Shown: one piece after another, positions 25,366 through 33,560 of the stretch
Layout: each line of letters opens with the position of its first letter
How positions within the stretch are numbered: the stretch's first letter is position 1
Source: Gemmatimonadetes bacterium bin94
Lineage (GTDB): Bacteria > Gemmatimonadota > Gemmatimonadetes > Longimicrobiales > Gaopeijiaceae
Direction of reading: 5' to 3'
Length of the DNA: 64,000 nt
NCBI GenBank assembly: GCA_002238865.1
Contig: MPNE01000013.1
Span: 1 to 64,000 of the forward strand
The notes under the pieces: generated by a model
What the model saw: the letters and a program-made list of their open reading frames with translations, nothing else
Database searches by the model: none
What the model was told of the DNA's origin: nothing
Translations under genes and position numbers: made by a program

Positions 25366-25926
25366 ATGGACAGTGCGGAGACCGACGCGATCCTCGTTGC
25401 CCGGGTTCGGCGCGGAGACAGCAGAGCGTTCGACCAGCTTGTCCGCCGGCACCTCAGAACCGCACACGCGGTCGCAAGGGCCAACGTGGACATCGTCAGT
25501 GACGCGGACGACGTGTGTCAGGATGCCTTCATCCGGGCGTTGCAGCGGATCGACGACTGCCGCAACCCCGACCGCTTCGGAGCATGGTTGATGTCGATCG
25601 TCCGCAACACGGCGCACAACCGCAGGGAGTACAATCAGGTCCGCGCGACGGTGCCGCTCGACACGGTGCCTTCCGCGACGTCGAGGGACAATCCGCTCGA
25701 GGACGCGGGCAGATCGGAATTGCGGGGTCGGCTGAAGGAAGCCATGGGTCATCTCACGGATCTGCAGCGCAAGGTTCTGGTCCTCTACGACCTCGAGGGC
25801 TGGAAGCACAACGAGATCGCGAGTGAACTGGGGATTTCGCCCGGTTCGTCGCGTGTTCATCTGTACGTTGCCCGCAAGGCAATGCGGAAGCGACTTTCGC
25901 AACCCCTGGCACTCGGGAGCCTCTGA
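25366..25926 (+). CDS. RNA polymerase ECF-type sigma factor
   Basis: Extracytoplasmic-function sigma factor, 186 aa. Region 2 is visible as VRRGDSRAFDQLVRRHLRTAHAVARAN...DADDVCQDAFIRALQRIDD (residues about 12-65), and region 4 as HLTDLQRKVLVLYDLEGWKHNEIASELGISPGSSRVHLYVARKAMRK (about 125-175), the helix-turn-helix for the -35 element. ATG at 25366; the intergenic region before it (154 bp) probably holds an autoregulated promoter but no clear site was read. The next gene starts at the following base and encodes a membrane protein in the place where anti-sigma factors usually sit. Confidence 0.9.
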   Translation: MDSAETDAILVARVRRGDSRAFDQLVRRHLRTAHAVARANVDIVSDADDVCQDAFIRALQRIDDCRNPDRFGAWLMSIVRNTAHNRREYNQVRATVPLDTVPSATSRDNPLEDAGRSELRGRLKEAMGHLTDLQRKVLVLYDLEGWKHNEIASELGISPGSSRVHLYVARKAMRKRLSQPLALGSL

Positions 25927-26349
25927 ATGACCAATCTGCCGACCGACCCCCGCAGCGAAGCACGACGGGACCGGCCCCCGGGCGAGAGCCCGAAGCCGCA
26001 CACAGGGTCCGCGGCCTCCGAGTTGACGCCGGAGCAGGATCCGAACCGCTGGGAGTTCCTCGTGGCCCGGATCTCGGCTCGCGCCCGGCCCATCCTCGAA
26101 GCCCGTCGCCGGCAGCACAGCCTCGCCCGCACGCTCGCGGATTGGCGCCGGCCCGTGTTGACCACGGCGGGAGGCCTCGCCGGCGCCGCCATGGTCACCC
26201 TGCTGCTCCTGCCCGGCCAGGACGGTGCTCCGGCGGAGGCATCCCTCGCCGAGGTGATGATCCCCTGGTCCGTCGCGGCCTGGATCGACGGGAGCTACAC
26301 CCCGACCGTGGAGGAGCTCGTACAGGCCGTCGAGGAGTATGCACCATGA
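25927..26349 (+). CDS. Single-pass membrane protein, possible anti-sigma factor
   Basis: A 140-aa protein with a hydrophilic N-terminal part of about 75 residues, one membrane segment (VLTTAGGLAGAAMVTLLLL, about 81-99) and a short outer part. There is no zinc-binding HxxxCxxC motif that would mark a ZAS anti-sigma factor. Its adjacency to the ECF gene (stop TGA immediately followed by ATG) and its membrane topology make an anti-sigma role the natural inference, but nothing in the sequence proves it. Confidence 0.6.
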   Translation: MTNLPTDPRSEARRDRPPGESPKPHTGSAASELTPEQDPNRWEFLVARISARARPILEARRRQHSLARTLADWRRPVLTTAGGLAGAAMVTLLLLPGQDGAPAEASLAEVMIPWSVAAWIDGSYTPTVEELVQAVEEYAP

Positions 26350-26831
26350 GTGGACGATCCACCGCAGCCACCCTGCTCGCCGCCGTCTTCTTCGCCGGGG
26401 TCGCTTCCACCCTTGGCGCGCTCCGCCTCGTGGAAGGGAGGCCACCTCCCCGGTTCGTCCAGGAACAGCCGCGGGACCGCGATGACCGCCCGCCCGGCGT
26501 GACCCGCCGGCCCGGGGGCATGGCGGAGTCACGCCGGCTCATGGAGCTGGCGCGCATGGAGGTCTCGGAACAACTGTCCAGTGCGCTGAACCTCACCCCG
26601 GAGCAACACGTTGCCATCGAAGAAGCCATGGAGAGATCCCGGATCGAGGCCCAGGAGGTGATGTCGGAGTTCCTCCCTCGTCTGCAGGGCGGGATGGACT
26701 CGCTACAGGCCGAGATCGAACGGATCCTCACGCCCGAGCAGCGCGCAGCCTTCCTCGACTTCCGGCGGGAGGACCGCGCTCGCTTCAGACGGGGCCCCGG
26801 GCGACGGTTTCGCCCGCCCGGAACGCGTTAG
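26346..26831 (+). CDS. Periplasmic LTxxQ (Spy/CpxP-like, heavy-metal-sensor type) protein
   Basis: A 161-aa protein with an N-terminal signal anchor (TAATLLAAVFFAGVASTLGAL) and a Pro/Arg-rich region, then a helical domain with the LTxxQ pattern twice: LNLTPEQHVAIEEAMERSR and RILTPEQRAAFLDFRRE. This spacing is typical of Spy/CpxP/ZraP-like periplasmic chaperones or metal sensors. It ends in a very basic tail (RFRRGPGRRFRPPG). Coupled to the membrane protein by ATGA, so sigma, membrane partner and periplasmic sensor are probably one envelope-stress module. Confidence 0.7.
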   Translation: MSGRSTAATLLAAVFFAGVASTLGALRLVEGRPPPRFVQEQPRDRDDRPPGVTRRPGGMAESRRLMELARMEVSEQLSSALNLTPEQHVAIEEAMERSRIEAQEVMSEFLPRLQGGMDSLQAEIERILTPEQRAAFLDFRREDRARFRRGPGRRFRPPGTR

Positions 26832-26993
26832 CAGTACCCGGGGAGCGGGCCCGCAGGCGGCTCGACCACCAGGCCCAACCCTTGCGACGGTTCCATTTCC
26901 GGGCATCTTGTCATGTCCCGGCCATGAAACGGACAGCTTTTTTCGTGGCCGACCATCGCGCATTCCCAACAGGATCGGCCAACGCCTCCCAAC

Positions 26994-27965
26994 ATGAAGC
27001 GCATCCTCATCACGGGGGCCGCGGGCCAGATCGGTACCGAGTTGGGCGCTCGCCTGGCGGACCGTTACGGGCCCGGCGCGATCCTGGCGACGGACATCCG
27101 CGCCCCCTCCGTCTGGGCCGGGACCGCGCCGGCGGAGCAGCTCGACTGTCTCGACCTGGTCGCGTTGCGGGACGCGGTCAAGCGTTTTCGCGCCACCCAC
27201 ATCGTCCACCTGGCCGCGGTCCTGTCCGCGGCGGCCGAACGCGACCCCGCGCGCGCCTACCGGATCAACATGGGCGGGCTGGTGAACGTGCTGCAGGTGG
27301 CTGCAGAGTGTGTCTGCGGCGTGTTCACGCCGAGTTCGATCGCGGTTTTCGGGCCGGACACCCCCCGTGATCCCGCGCCCCAGTCCACACTGCAGCGCCC
27401 GACGACCATGTACGGCGTGACCAAGGTCGCCGGCGAACTCCTCTGCGACTACTACCACACGCGCTTCGGCGTCGACGCCCGGGGGTTGCGTTTCCCCGGC
27501 CTCGTCTCCTACACCGCGCCGCCCGGCGGAGGAACCACGGACTACGCGGTCGACATCTTCCACGCCGCCCTCGACACCGGACGCTACACATGCTTCCTCG
27601 AGGCGGACACGCGGATGGACATGATGTACATGCCGGACGCGATCAGGGCGATTCTCGAGCTCCTGGAAGCACCCTCCGAGAACCTGGTCCACCGGAACGC
27701 CTTCAACATTTCGTCCATGCACTTCACGCCGGCCGAACTCGCCGACGCGATCAGGGTTCACATTCCCGGTTTCGAGATCCACTACGCGCCGGACCCGCTG
27801 CGCCAGGCCATCGCCGATTCGTGGCCAACGCGCCTCGATGACTCCGAGGCCCGCGAGCAGTGGGGCTGGTGCCCGGAATACGAGCTCCCCGACATGGTGG
27901 CGGACATGTTCAGAGGGCTCGGAAAACGCCTCGCCCGACATGGATCGGGTTCCGCCGGAAGGTAG
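26994..27965 (+). CDS. L-threonine 3-dehydrogenase (SDR type)
   Basis: Extended SDR enzyme, 323 aa, NAD-dependent. It shows the Rossmann loop MKRILITGAAGQIGTEL at the N-terminus, HLAAVLSAAAERD, the catalytic YxxxK in TMYGVTKVAGELL (Tyr about 140) and Ser in FTPSSIAVFG. The sequence GLVSYTAPPGGGTTDYAVDIFHAAL matches SDR-type threonine dehydrogenases, which oxidise L-threonine to 2-amino-3-ketobutyrate. The immediately downstream gene encodes the second enzyme of the same route (2-amino-3-ketobutyrate CoA ligase), which strongly supports the assignment. The 162-bp gap before it holds no clear regulatory element. Confidence 0.87.
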   Translation: MKRILITGAAGQIGTELGARLADRYGPGAILATDIRAPSVWAGTAPAEQLDCLDLVALRDAVKRFRATHIVHLAAVLSAAAERDPARAYRINMGGLVNVLQVAAECVCGVFTPSSIAVFGPDTPRDPAPQSTLQRPTTMYGVTKVAGELLCDYYHTRFGVDARGLRFPGLVSYTAPPGGGTTDYAVDIFHAALDTGRYTCFLEADTRMDMMYMPDAIRAILELLEAPSENLVHRNAFNISSMHFTPAELADAIRVHIPGFEIHYAPDPLRQAIADSWPTRLDDSEAREQWGWCPEYELPDMVADMFRGLGKRLARHGSGSAGR

Positions 27966-27972
27966 GCCGCAA

Positions 27973-29205
27973 ATGCCGATGGACCGCCTGACGGGCGTGG
28001 TCAACGGACTCGTCGCCAGGATGGAAGAGCAGGGAACCGCGAAGGGCGCGGAGGTGGTGGTCCGGGAGGTAATCCCGGCGGCGGGTGACACGGGCCCCCG
28101 CTTCCTCCTGGAGGGGCAGGGCGACAAACCCTTCATTCGCATGAACGCGAACTCCTACCTGGGCCTGAGTCTGCACCCGGACGTCATCGCGGCCGAGGAA
28201 GCCACCGCGCGCGCCATGGGAGCCGGACCGGGGGCCGTGCGGTTCATCGCGGGCACCCACAGTCCGCACGTTGAACTGGAGCGCGATCTGGCCGCGTTTC
28301 ACGGCCGCGAAGAGGGCATGATCTTCTCGTCGGCCTACGCCGCCGTGGTGAGCGCGATCGCATCGCTCACCGACAAGACCACCTTCGTGATCTCGGACGA
28401 ACTCAACCACAACTGCATCATCAACGCGATTCGCATGTCGCGCCCTGCCGGCAAGGCCATCTACCCGCATCTGGATCTCGCCGCGCTGGACCGCCTGCTG
28501 GAGGAAACGAAGGGCCGTGCTCGCCGGGTGATCGTGGTGACCGACGGCATCTTCTCGATGCGCGGAGACCATGCCCCGGTGGACGAGATCATGGACATCG
28601 CCGGGCGCCACGATCCGGACTACCCCGAGAACGTGGTCGTCCTGGTGGACGATTCCCACGGTGTCGGCGCGTTTGGGCCAACCGGCCGGGGAACCGAGGA
28701 GTACACGGGCAGCCCTCCCTCGGACATTCTGGTCGGCACTCTGGGCAAGGCTTTCGGCGTCAACGGCGGCTATGTGGTTTCAAGCGCCCCGGTTGTTCGT
28801 TTTCTGCGCGAGTCGTCCCCGCTCTACATCTATTCGAACCCTATCACGGCCGGCGAGGCCGCGGCGGCGCGCAAGTCCCTGGAGATCCTCACGGGTCCCG
28901 AGGGCGAACGGCGTCTCCAGCACCTGCGTGCCCTGACCAGGCGGTTCGAACAGGGGCTCCTTGCGCGCGGCTTCGAGATCATCCACGGCGACCATCCCAT
29001 AACACCCATCATGGTCCGCGACACCGCCGAGACCCGGCGACTCGTCGCCGCCCTCTTCGACGCCGGCATCCTCGCCACGGGCCTCGCCTTCCCCGTCGTG
29101 CCCCGCGGCGACGAGTCGATCCGCTTCCAGATCAACGCGGATCACACGGCAACCGGGATCGACCAGGTCCTGACGGCGCTGGCCGATGCCCGCGCCACCG
29201 GCTGA
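27973..29205 (+). CDS. kbl: Glycine C-acetyltransferase (2-amino-3-ketobutyrate CoA ligase)
   Basis: PLP enzyme of the alpha-oxoamine synthase family, 410 aa. It splits 2-amino-3-ketobutyrate with CoA into glycine and acetyl-CoA. Motifs: NANSYLGLSLHP near residue 57, GPGAVRFIAGTHSPHVELERDLA, VVLVDDSHGVGAFGPTGRG and the Schiff-base Lys in LVGTLGKAFGVNGGYV (about residue 260). The ATG at 27973 is chosen because it begins the expected N-terminus (MPMDRLTG) and has a GGAAGG-type site about 11 nt upstream; it is 7 bp after the dehydrogenase stop. The two genes together degrade threonine to glycine and acetyl-CoA. Confidence 0.9.
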   Translation: MPMDRLTGVVNGLVARMEEQGTAKGAEVVVREVIPAAGDTGPRFLLEGQGDKPFIRMNANSYLGLSLHPDVIAAEEATARAMGAGPGAVRFIAGTHSPHVELERDLAAFHGREEGMIFSSAYAAVVSAIASLTDKTTFVISDELNHNCIINAIRMSRPAGKAIYPHLDLAALDRLLEETKGRARRVIVVTDGIFSMRGDHAPVDEIMDIAGRHDPDYPENVVVLVDDSHGVGAFGPTGRGTEEYTGSPPSDILVGTLGKAFGVNGGYVVSSAPVVRFLRESSPLYIYSNPITAGEAAAARKSLEILTGPEGERRLQHLRALTRRFEQGLLARGFEIIHGDHPITPIMVRDTAETRRLVAALFDAGILATGLAFPVVPRGDESIRFQINADHTATGIDQVLTALADARATG

Positions 29206-29233
29206 GCCGCCCCACCACCACCCGCCCCACCCG

Positions 29234-29980
29234 ATGCGCTACGCCTTCATCTCCGACATCCACGGCAACCTCCCCGCGCTGGAAGCGGCCCTCGCGGACA
29301 TCGCCGGGCGGGACGTGGACGCCACCTTCCACCTTGGCGATCTCGTCGGGTACGGCCCCTGGCCCAACGAGGTCATCGAACTCATCCGCAGCGAGGACAT
29401 CGCGGGGGTGGCGGGCAACTACGACACGACCGTCGCGCTCGACCACCCGAGTTGCGGCTGCCAGCACGACGATCGCCGCCAGAAGGCGCTTTCGGCACAG
29501 AGCTACGCCTGGACACTCGCCCACACCTCCGCCGCCAACCGGCGCTTCCTGGCCAGCCTGCCCTTCCGCCTGGACCTGCGGCCCCTCGGGGGCCACACGG
29601 GCGGTCCGGGAATCATCCTGGTCCACGGCGCGGCCACCCTCAACACCGTGTACTGGCGCGAGGACCGCTCCGATCGCTTCTGCGGCAGGATGACCGCGCG
29701 GCTCGGCGCTCGCGAAGGCGACGCCGTCCTCTTCGGGCACACGCACAAGCCGTGGACCCGTCGCTTCGACGGCCGCACACTGGTCAACACGGGCTCCATC
29801 GGCCGTCCCAAGGACGGTGATCCGCGCGGGTCCTACGCCCTCGTGGACATCGGCGCGGACGGGCTCGAGGTCACTCTCCCGCGCGTTGCGTACGACCTGG
29901 ATCGGGCGGTCGCCGCGATCGCCGAATCGGGACTGCCCGACGCGTTGGGCACCATCCTCCAGACCGGCGGCTCGTTGTAG
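29234..29980 (+). CDS. Calcineurin-like metallophosphoesterase
   Basis: A 248-aa cytoplasmic phosphoesterase. The metallophosphoesterase motifs appear in order: SDIHGN (residues 7-12), HLGDLVGYGPWPNE, GNYDT (GNxD), and later VHGAA and GHTHKPW (H-x-H) near residue 175. It resembles the YfcE/MJ0936-like group acting on phosphodiesters or nucleotides; the substrate is unknown. ATG at 29234. A Cys-His cluster CGCQHDD lies between the metal motifs. The gene is 28 bp after kbl and probably uses the same transcript. Confidence 0.8.
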   Translation: MRYAFISDIHGNLPALEAALADIAGRDVDATFHLGDLVGYGPWPNEVIELIRSEDIAGVAGNYDTTVALDHPSCGCQHDDRRQKALSAQSYAWTLAHTSAANRRFLASLPFRLDLRPLGGHTGGPGIILVHGAATLNTVYWREDRSDRFCGRMTARLGAREGDAVLFGHTHKPWTRRFDGRTLVNTGSIGRPKDGDPRGSYALVDIGADGLEVTLPRVAYDLDRAVAAIAESGLPDALGTILQTGGSL

Positions 29981-30026
29981 CGCCCCGCACCCGCTCTCGG
30001 TGCTCACGCGGGCTAACCCACGGTAA

Positions 30027-30042
30027 GCCGGCAGGGGCCGGC
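30027..30042. terminator. GC-rich inverted repeat between convergent genes
   Basis: GCCGGC at 30027-30032 and 30037-30042, separated by AGGG, with CCTT after it. Its place between the ends of the phosphoesterase gene and the outer-membrane gene suggests a terminator, but such GC-rich palindromes are common here. Confidence 0.3.
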
Positions 30043-30055
30043 CCTTCCATATGTT

Positions 30056-31183
30056 CTAGAAGCCGGGTCTCACCTTCAGGAAGAACGTCCCTCCGAAGCG
30101 CGTGTAGTAGGCACCGCTGATGTTGGTCTCCACCTTCTGCCAGCCGAAGCGAAAGGATGCATCCACTTCCGTCGACATGAAGCGCGTGATCTCCGCGTAC
30201 AGGAGGGAGGCGTTGTCGCCTTCCTCTCCCGGCACGAGGTGGTCCTGGACCGGGTTGCGATACCGCTTTCTCGCCAGCGTCCCTTCGAAGTCGAGCTGCG
30301 TGCTGCTTCCCAGCGACCACGTCAATTCGCCCTTGAGGACCGCTGCGTTGTATTCGACGCGGGGGGCATTGGACCGGCTCAGCCTGCCATCGAGGCTGAG
30401 TCGGATGATCAGCCGTTCGGTTTCCCGTTCGTAGGAAACTCCGCCGCCTACGGCATGGTCGGCCCTGAGCAGACCCAGACCCTGCTTCGGGTAACTGTTG
30501 TAGCGGTAGTTCGCGAAGACGCCGAACTTCGAGAAGTCATCGGTTCTTGCCGGATCTCGAGAGTCCCTCACCGCTTCCGTTCTGACGATGATCGAAGACC
30601 GGTCAAGGAGGTCGAGCTGGGGGAGAGCCTTCGGAGCAGCATAGTCGGCCATTTCGCCGGTGACGGCCATGCTGAGGTCAAGGCCGGGGCGCACGGATCT
30701 GCCGTAGCCCACTTTCGCCGTGTACGTCTCGTAGCCCGGAGACAGGTATAGCGGCAACGGGGGCCGGTCGGCGATGCTGCGGGCCCGGGCCGTGGCCTCC
30801 GTCGTGAAGGTGCCGCCAGCCAGTGCCTGGCCGTAGGTCATCGTCAGACGGCCACTGTGCTCGCGGGGCGCGTAGTTGCGCAGCTGGAAGCCCCCGGTCG
30901 CGAATTGCCGCACCCCGCCGTCAAAGTCGAGCACGAGGGCCCGACGCCCGGAGGGAAGGAAATCGACGCCCCCGCGGGCGGTCCAATGGCCGACACCCGC
31001 CAGGGCACTGTCGGTGGAATCGACCTGGGGGACCGTGATGGCGGAAAAGTTCCCCAGGTACACCTCCATCGCCGCGCCCCCGGTAATGACGAGATCGTTC
31101 AGGCGAACCTGGCCCGCCAGGGGGCTGACAACGCCCAGCGCCAGGCCGAGCGGCAACAGGGTGAGGTATCTGCAGGCCTTCAC
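30056..31183 (-). CDS. Predicted outer-membrane beta-barrel protein
   Basis: A 375-aa exported protein: signal peptide MKACRYLTLLPLGLALGVVSPLAG with cleavage before QVRL, then many amphipathic beta-strand-like segments (RLTMTYGQALAGGTFTTEAT, GYETYTAKVGYGRSV, LSMAVTGEMADYA, GGGVSYERETERLIIRLSL, TSLGSSTQLDFEGTL-like) and a C-terminal strand ending FFLKVRPGF, with the terminal Phe favoured by the Bam machinery. No family was recognised. It is the last gene of a five-gene minus-strand operon, coupled by ATGA to the coiled-coil gene. It probably lies in the outer membrane and could be the target or output of the operon. Confidence 0.65.
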   Translation of the reverse strand: MKACRYLTLLPLGLALGVVSPLAGQVRLNDLVITGGAAMEVYLGNFSAITVPQVDSTDSALAGVGHWTARGGVDFLPSGRRALVLDFDGGVRQFATGGFQLRNYAPREHSGRLTMTYGQALAGGTFTTEATARARSIADRPPLPLYLSPGYETYTAKVGYGRSVRPGLDLSMAVTGEMADYAAPKALPQLDLLDRSSIIVRTEAVRDSRDPARTDDFSKFGVFANYRYNSYPKQGLGLLRADHAVGGGVSYERETERLIIRLSLDGRLSRSNAPRVEYNAAVLKGELTWSLGSSTQLDFEGTLARKRYRNPVQDHLVPGEEGDNASLLYAEITRFMSTEVDASFRFGWQKVETNISGAYYTRFGGTFFLKVRPGF

Positions 31184-32154
31184 GACTCTCTCCCGGCCGC
31201 TTCCACGAAGCTCCTCGACTTTTCCTTCAACCCGTCGATCAGTTCGATGAAGCCCTCCCTCGTCAGGCTCAGGCGCTCAAGCCGTTCTTCCAACGGCAGA
31301 CGAAGCAGGTTGACGACCGTCGTGTCGCCAACTCCAGTCACTCCGCTGAGGTCCGTGTTCGCGGTAGGGGGCGTCACCACCGGCACCGCCCTGTCGTCGA
31401 ACACATTCAGAGCGGCACGGACATCTTCCCGGGTCCGGTCCCGCCGTTGCCGCCTCACCAGATAGGCGATTTCCCTGTCCAGGCCCTCCACCACGTCTTC
31501 CAGCTGCTCGACTCTCCTGTCGATGAACCGCGCCTTGCGCAGAATGTCGGCCCTGCTGTCGCCCTCCCGAATGCTGATGTCGGGCATCGGCGGGACTTCG
31601 AACGATTGCCGCGGACCGAGTATCTCTGCGACTTCCACCTCCACTTCCTCCAAGCGGCGATTGAACTTCGTGTAGAGGGCCTGTTCCTCGCCCTGAGAAC
31701 CCACGGGAGACCGCTCCAGAACAGCGACCAGAATGTCCAGATAGGCGTGCAGGCTCCCAAGCAGACCATCGTAGGCCGTGTACCATTCCTCCTTGCGTGC
31801 GTTGAGCACACTCTGCAGCCTGTCTCTCTCTCCCTGAAGGTTCTGGAACCCGGCCAGCAGCCGTCCGATGCGGTCGTCGTCTTCCGCCCTCTGGGCGTTG
31901 TCGTAGTCGGTCAGGAGCTGGCCCCATTGGTTCTCGATGACCTGGTAGTCCTGGTAGGCCGCGTTGTACGAATCCCGCGCCGAACCGTATTTCAATTCCC
32001 ACTCGGCCACCCAATCCGCTGCGCTCTGTGCCGCCAGGCCCGTCGGAGCGGCAGCCGCGGACAGCAACCCCAGGGCCACCAGCCAGGCGCACTTCCGCCA
32101 TCGCAGCGGTGCCGCAGTCTCACCGTCGGCTGCCGGAAACGGGACGCGTCTCAT
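31180..32154 (-). CDS. Secreted coiled-coil protein in a two-component operon
   Basis: A 324-aa protein with an N-terminal membrane/signal segment (CAWLVALGLLSAAAAPTGLAAQ, about residues 22-43) and a long helical, heptad-rich body (LLAGFQNLQGERDRLQSVLNARKEEW; RRLEEVEVEVAEIL; RRVEQLEDVVEGLDREIAYLVRRQ). It contains no enzyme motif. The leader suggests export to the periplasm. It could be a structural or adaptor protein between inner and outer membrane. Start ATG overlaps the response-regulator stop; its stop overlaps the barrel gene ATG. Family unknown. Confidence 0.68.
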   Translation of the reverse strand: MRRVPFPAADGETAAPLRWRKCAWLVALGLLSAAAAPTGLAAQSAADWVAEWELKYGSARDSYNAAYQDYQVIENQWGQLLTDYDNAQRAEDDDRIGRLLAGFQNLQGERDRLQSVLNARKEEWYTAYDGLLGSLHAYLDILVAVLERSPVGSQGEEQALYTKFNRRLEEVEVEVAEILGPRQSFEVPPMPDISIREGDSRADILRKARFIDRRVEQLEDVVEGLDREIAYLVRRQRRDRTREDVRAALNVFDDRAVPVVTPPTANTDLSGVTGVGDTTVVNLLRLPLEERLERLSLTREGFIELIDGLKEKSRSFVEAAGRES

Positions 32155-33560
32155 GTGCCGATCCCGTACTTCTCGATCTTGTAGTACAGTGCGCTCTTTT
32201 TGATCCCCAGGAGCCGTGCCGCTTCGGCCTTCACGCCGCCGGCCCGCTCCAGCGCCTGGCGAATCAATCGCTCTTCCATGTTGTCCATGGCGCGGCCCAG
32301 GTCGACCCCGTCACCCAGCGCGGGCCCGACCGAAATGCCCGCCGCGCCTCCGTTTGCCAGGAACGGCAGGTCGCCTTCCTCCAGCACCTCTCCGTCGGCG
32401 AGCACCAACGCTCTTTCGATCACGTTTTCGAGCTCGCGGACGTTGCCCGGCCAGTCGTAGTCTTCCAGGCGCTTCATCGCGCCGGGGTCGATGGCCACCA
32501 CGGCGGACCGGGTCCTGGACTGCAGCTTCGTGACGAAGTGCTCGGCAAGGACTCCGATGTCGTCCTTGCGCTCTCTGAGGGGCGGCACCGTTACGGGTAC
32601 GACGTGAAGCCGGTAGTACAGATCCTCGCGGAAGGCGTTCCCCGAAAGCAGTTCGTCGGCCGGCGTATTGGTCGCCGCGACGATGCGCACGTCTACCGGA
32701 ATCGTCTTTTCGCCGCCTACGCGCTCCAGCTCGCGCTCCTGGAGAACCCGCAGAAGTCGCACCTGCGTCGCGGCATTGATGGTCGAGATCTCGTCCAGAA
32801 ACAGCGTTCCGCCATCCGCCAGCTCGAACCGGCCCCGGCGTTTCTTTTCGGCGCCCGTAAATGCTCCCCGTTCGTGCCCGAAGAGCTCCGAATCGAGCAG
32901 TCCTTCAGGAAGAGCGCCACAGTTCACACGCACGAACGGTCCCTTGTGCCGGCCGGAACGTGCGTGGATCGCCCGTGCCACCAGCTCCTTCCCGGTGCCG
33001 GACTCCCCGTAAACCATCACCGTGGAGTCCGAACGGGCTACCCGCTCCACGAAGCGTTTGATCTGGCGAATCCCGGCCGAATCCCCGACCATCTGGCCAT
33101 AGGGGGTGCTGCCATCCCCGGTCTCGCTGCGCAGATAGGTGTTCTCCACCCGCAGCGCCAGGTTCTCGCTCTCGAGGCGCAACCGTTCCTCGCGCTCTCT
33201 GAGGATGCGGTCCACCTTGATCCCGAATTCTTCCGACGAGAAGGGCTTGGAGATGAAGTCGCAGGCACCCAGCTTCATCGCCTCGACCGCCTTCTCCACC
33301 GTTCCGTGCGCGGTGATCACCAGGACATCGGTGTTCGGCGAGTTGCTCTTGACGCCCTTCAACACCTTGATCCCGTCCACCCTGGCCATCTTCAGGTCGG
33401 TGATCACGAGGTCGGCGCCCTCTTCCTCCAACAGGCGCAATCCCTCCTGTCCACCGCCGGCGGAGAGGGTTCGGTGTCCTCGGCGCCGCATGAGCAACTC
33501 GAGTCCCTCGCGCATGCCATCGTGGTCGTCGATGATCAACACCTGTCGCAAACTGCTCAT
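32151..33560 (-). CDS. Sigma-54-dependent response regulator (NtrC family)
   Basis: Transcription activator of 469 aa with three domains. Receiver (about 1-120): VLIIDDHDGMREGLELL, phospho-acceptor Asp in LVITDLKM and Lys in FISKPF. Central AAA+ sigma-54 activation domain (about 145-385): Walker A GESGTGKE, the sigma-54 contact motif GAFTGA, Walker B GTLFLDEI and LRVLQERELERVGG. C-terminal Fis-type helix-turn-helix (about 425-465): KAEAARLLGIKKSALYYKIEKYGI. Activated by the upstream histidine kinase, it should recruit sigma-54 RNA polymerase at promoters whose site is not visible here. Coupled by ATGA on both sides. Confidence 0.93.
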   Translation of the reverse strand: MSSLRQVLIIDDHDGMREGLELLMRRRGHRTLSAGGGQEGLRLLEEEGADLVITDLKMARVDGIKVLKGVKSNSPNTDVLVITAHGTVEKAVEAMKLGACDFISKPFSSEEFGIKVDRILREREERLRLESENLALRVENTYLRSETGDGSTPYGQMVGDSAGIRQIKRFVERVARSDSTVMVYGESGTGKELVARAIHARSGRHKGPFVRVNCGALPEGLLDSELFGHERGAFTGAEKKRRGRFELADGGTLFLDEISTINAATQVRLLRVLQERELERVGGEKTIPVDVRIVAATNTPADELLSGNAFREDLYYRLHVVPVTVPPLRERKDDIGVLAEHFVTKLQSRTRSAVVAIDPGAMKRLEDYDWPGNVRELENVIERALVLADGEVLEEGDLPFLANGGAAGISVGPALGDGVDLGRAMDNMEERLIRQALERAGGVKAEAARLLGIKKSALYYKIEKYGIGT

